Shown: in pieces, positions 63,777-64,000 of the stretch
Layout of the letters: every line of letters starts with the position of its first letter
Position numbering within the stretch: position 1 is the stretch's first letter
Assembly: GCA_910584635.1 (NCBI GenBank)
Contig: CAJUBA010000008.1
Location: 1 to 64,000, forward strand
Reading direction: 5' to 3'
DNA: 64,000 bases
Source of the DNA: an uncultured Christensenella sp.
GTDB lineage: Bacteria; Bacillota; Clostridia; Christensenellales; UBA3700
Made by a program: the position numbers and the translations under genes
The notes under the pieces: model-generated
Database searches by the model: none
Told to the model about the DNA's origin: nothing
The model's input: only the letters and a program-made list of their open reading frames with translations

Positions 63777-64000
63777 AAGACGTAATATCCGTTATAGAGA
63801 AACGCGCGCCGTTGTCGCTGTCTTACGATTTCGACAGCGCAGGACTTAATTACGGAGATTTAGAGAGCGAAGTCAAAGGGATTTTGATTGCGCAAAACGT
63901 TACCTATTACACTCTCGAAGAATGCAGGAGCAAAGGTTGCAATCTTTTGATTACGCATCACCCGTCTTTATTCGGGGAGGAAATAGACGCTTACGGGCAA
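63764..64000 (+). CDS. Nif3-like dinuclear metal protein, 5' part only
   Basis: The gene begins at ATG 63764 behind AAGGTGA and runs off the window after 79 codons. The start ([30 protein letters not shown]...ITHHPSLF) matches the Nif3/YqfO family, which has a dinuclear metal site beginning at the HH of THHP. The function is not settled; some are annotated as GTP cyclohydrolase 1 type 2. It is the usual fourth gene of this block. Confidence 0.88.
   Translation, partial: MPKVKDVISVIEKRAPLSLSYDFDSAGLNYGDLESEVKGILIAQNVTYYTLEECRSKGCNLLITHHPSLFGEEIDAYGQ

Noticed and set aside
1..64000. CRISPR arrays, insertion sequences and tRNA genes
   Set aside because: No regularly spaced direct repeats, no transposase-like protein with terminal repeats and no cloverleaf with T-arm GGTTCGA were seen apart from the tmRNA end.

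Overview
The window reads as one contig from an anaerobic, low-GC Firmicute of the class Clostridia. The signs are the rpsF-ssb-rpsR order, the dnaG-sigA-trmK-Nif3 block, Veg, a SPOCS/LysM spore-type protein, FeoAB with a Cys-rich partner, a cobalamin-dependent methionine synthase with a separate activation protein, a radical-SAM/SPASM enzyme and consensus SigA promoters with AAGGAGG-type ribosome sites. Placement below class is not supported by anything I can see.

Layout. 1-10.9 kb: a 2963-residue surface protein built from about 15 Trp-rich repeats, overlapping a membrane protein with three InlB-like repeats and a conserved domain of unknown role. 11-15 kb (minus strand): DUF2461 protein, TetR regulator with a 30-bp operator, dGTPase-like HD protein, PepV-type dipeptidase. 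15.1-17.7 kb: gltX and the rpsF-ssb-rpsR operon with a likely S6:S18 leader. 17.7-19.1 kb: zinc-ribbon membrane protein. 19.2-34.6 kb: one operon of 14 tightly packed genes for a surface glycan. It holds a sugar aminotransferase, a sugar-phosphate transferase fused to an ATP-grasp ligase, HAD, GT4, EpsG/Wzy-like polymerase, GT2, flippase, LicD, phosphoesterase, SDR, a nucleotidyltransferase, an unassigned Rossmann protein, and finally phosphoenolpyruvate mutase and phosphonopyruvate decarboxylase. These last two point to a phosphonate decoration. 34.7-39.3 kb: a free-standing small RNA gene, then metF, MetH activation protein, metH and a Nudix hydrolase. 39.3-43.5 kb: XRE regulator, a structured leader before veg, the SPOCS/LysM protein, aldo/keto reductase and ispE. 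43.8-47.4 kb: a second large surface protein. 47.4-50.4 kb: feoA-feoB-Cys-rich protein under a candidate metal-repressor site. 50.5-52.7 kb: MATE transporter, FTR-like protein and ssrA (tmRNA). 52.7-55.4 kb: an AT-richer accessory stretch with TetR, a membrane protein and a Fic protein. 55.5-60.1 kb: radical SAM enzyme, HD hydrolase, CsoR-type repressor and a His-rich Zn-type P1B ATPase. 60.2-64 kb: dnaG, sigA, trmK and the start of a Nif3-like gene.

The most interesting parts are the phosphonate/glycan operon, which lacks a recognisable third phosphonate enzyme; two structured RNAs (34.73-34.92 kb and 39.64-39.77 kb) that I cannot assign to a family; and the repeat-built surface protein with its overlapping partner. 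All calls come from reading the sequence; no database search was run.
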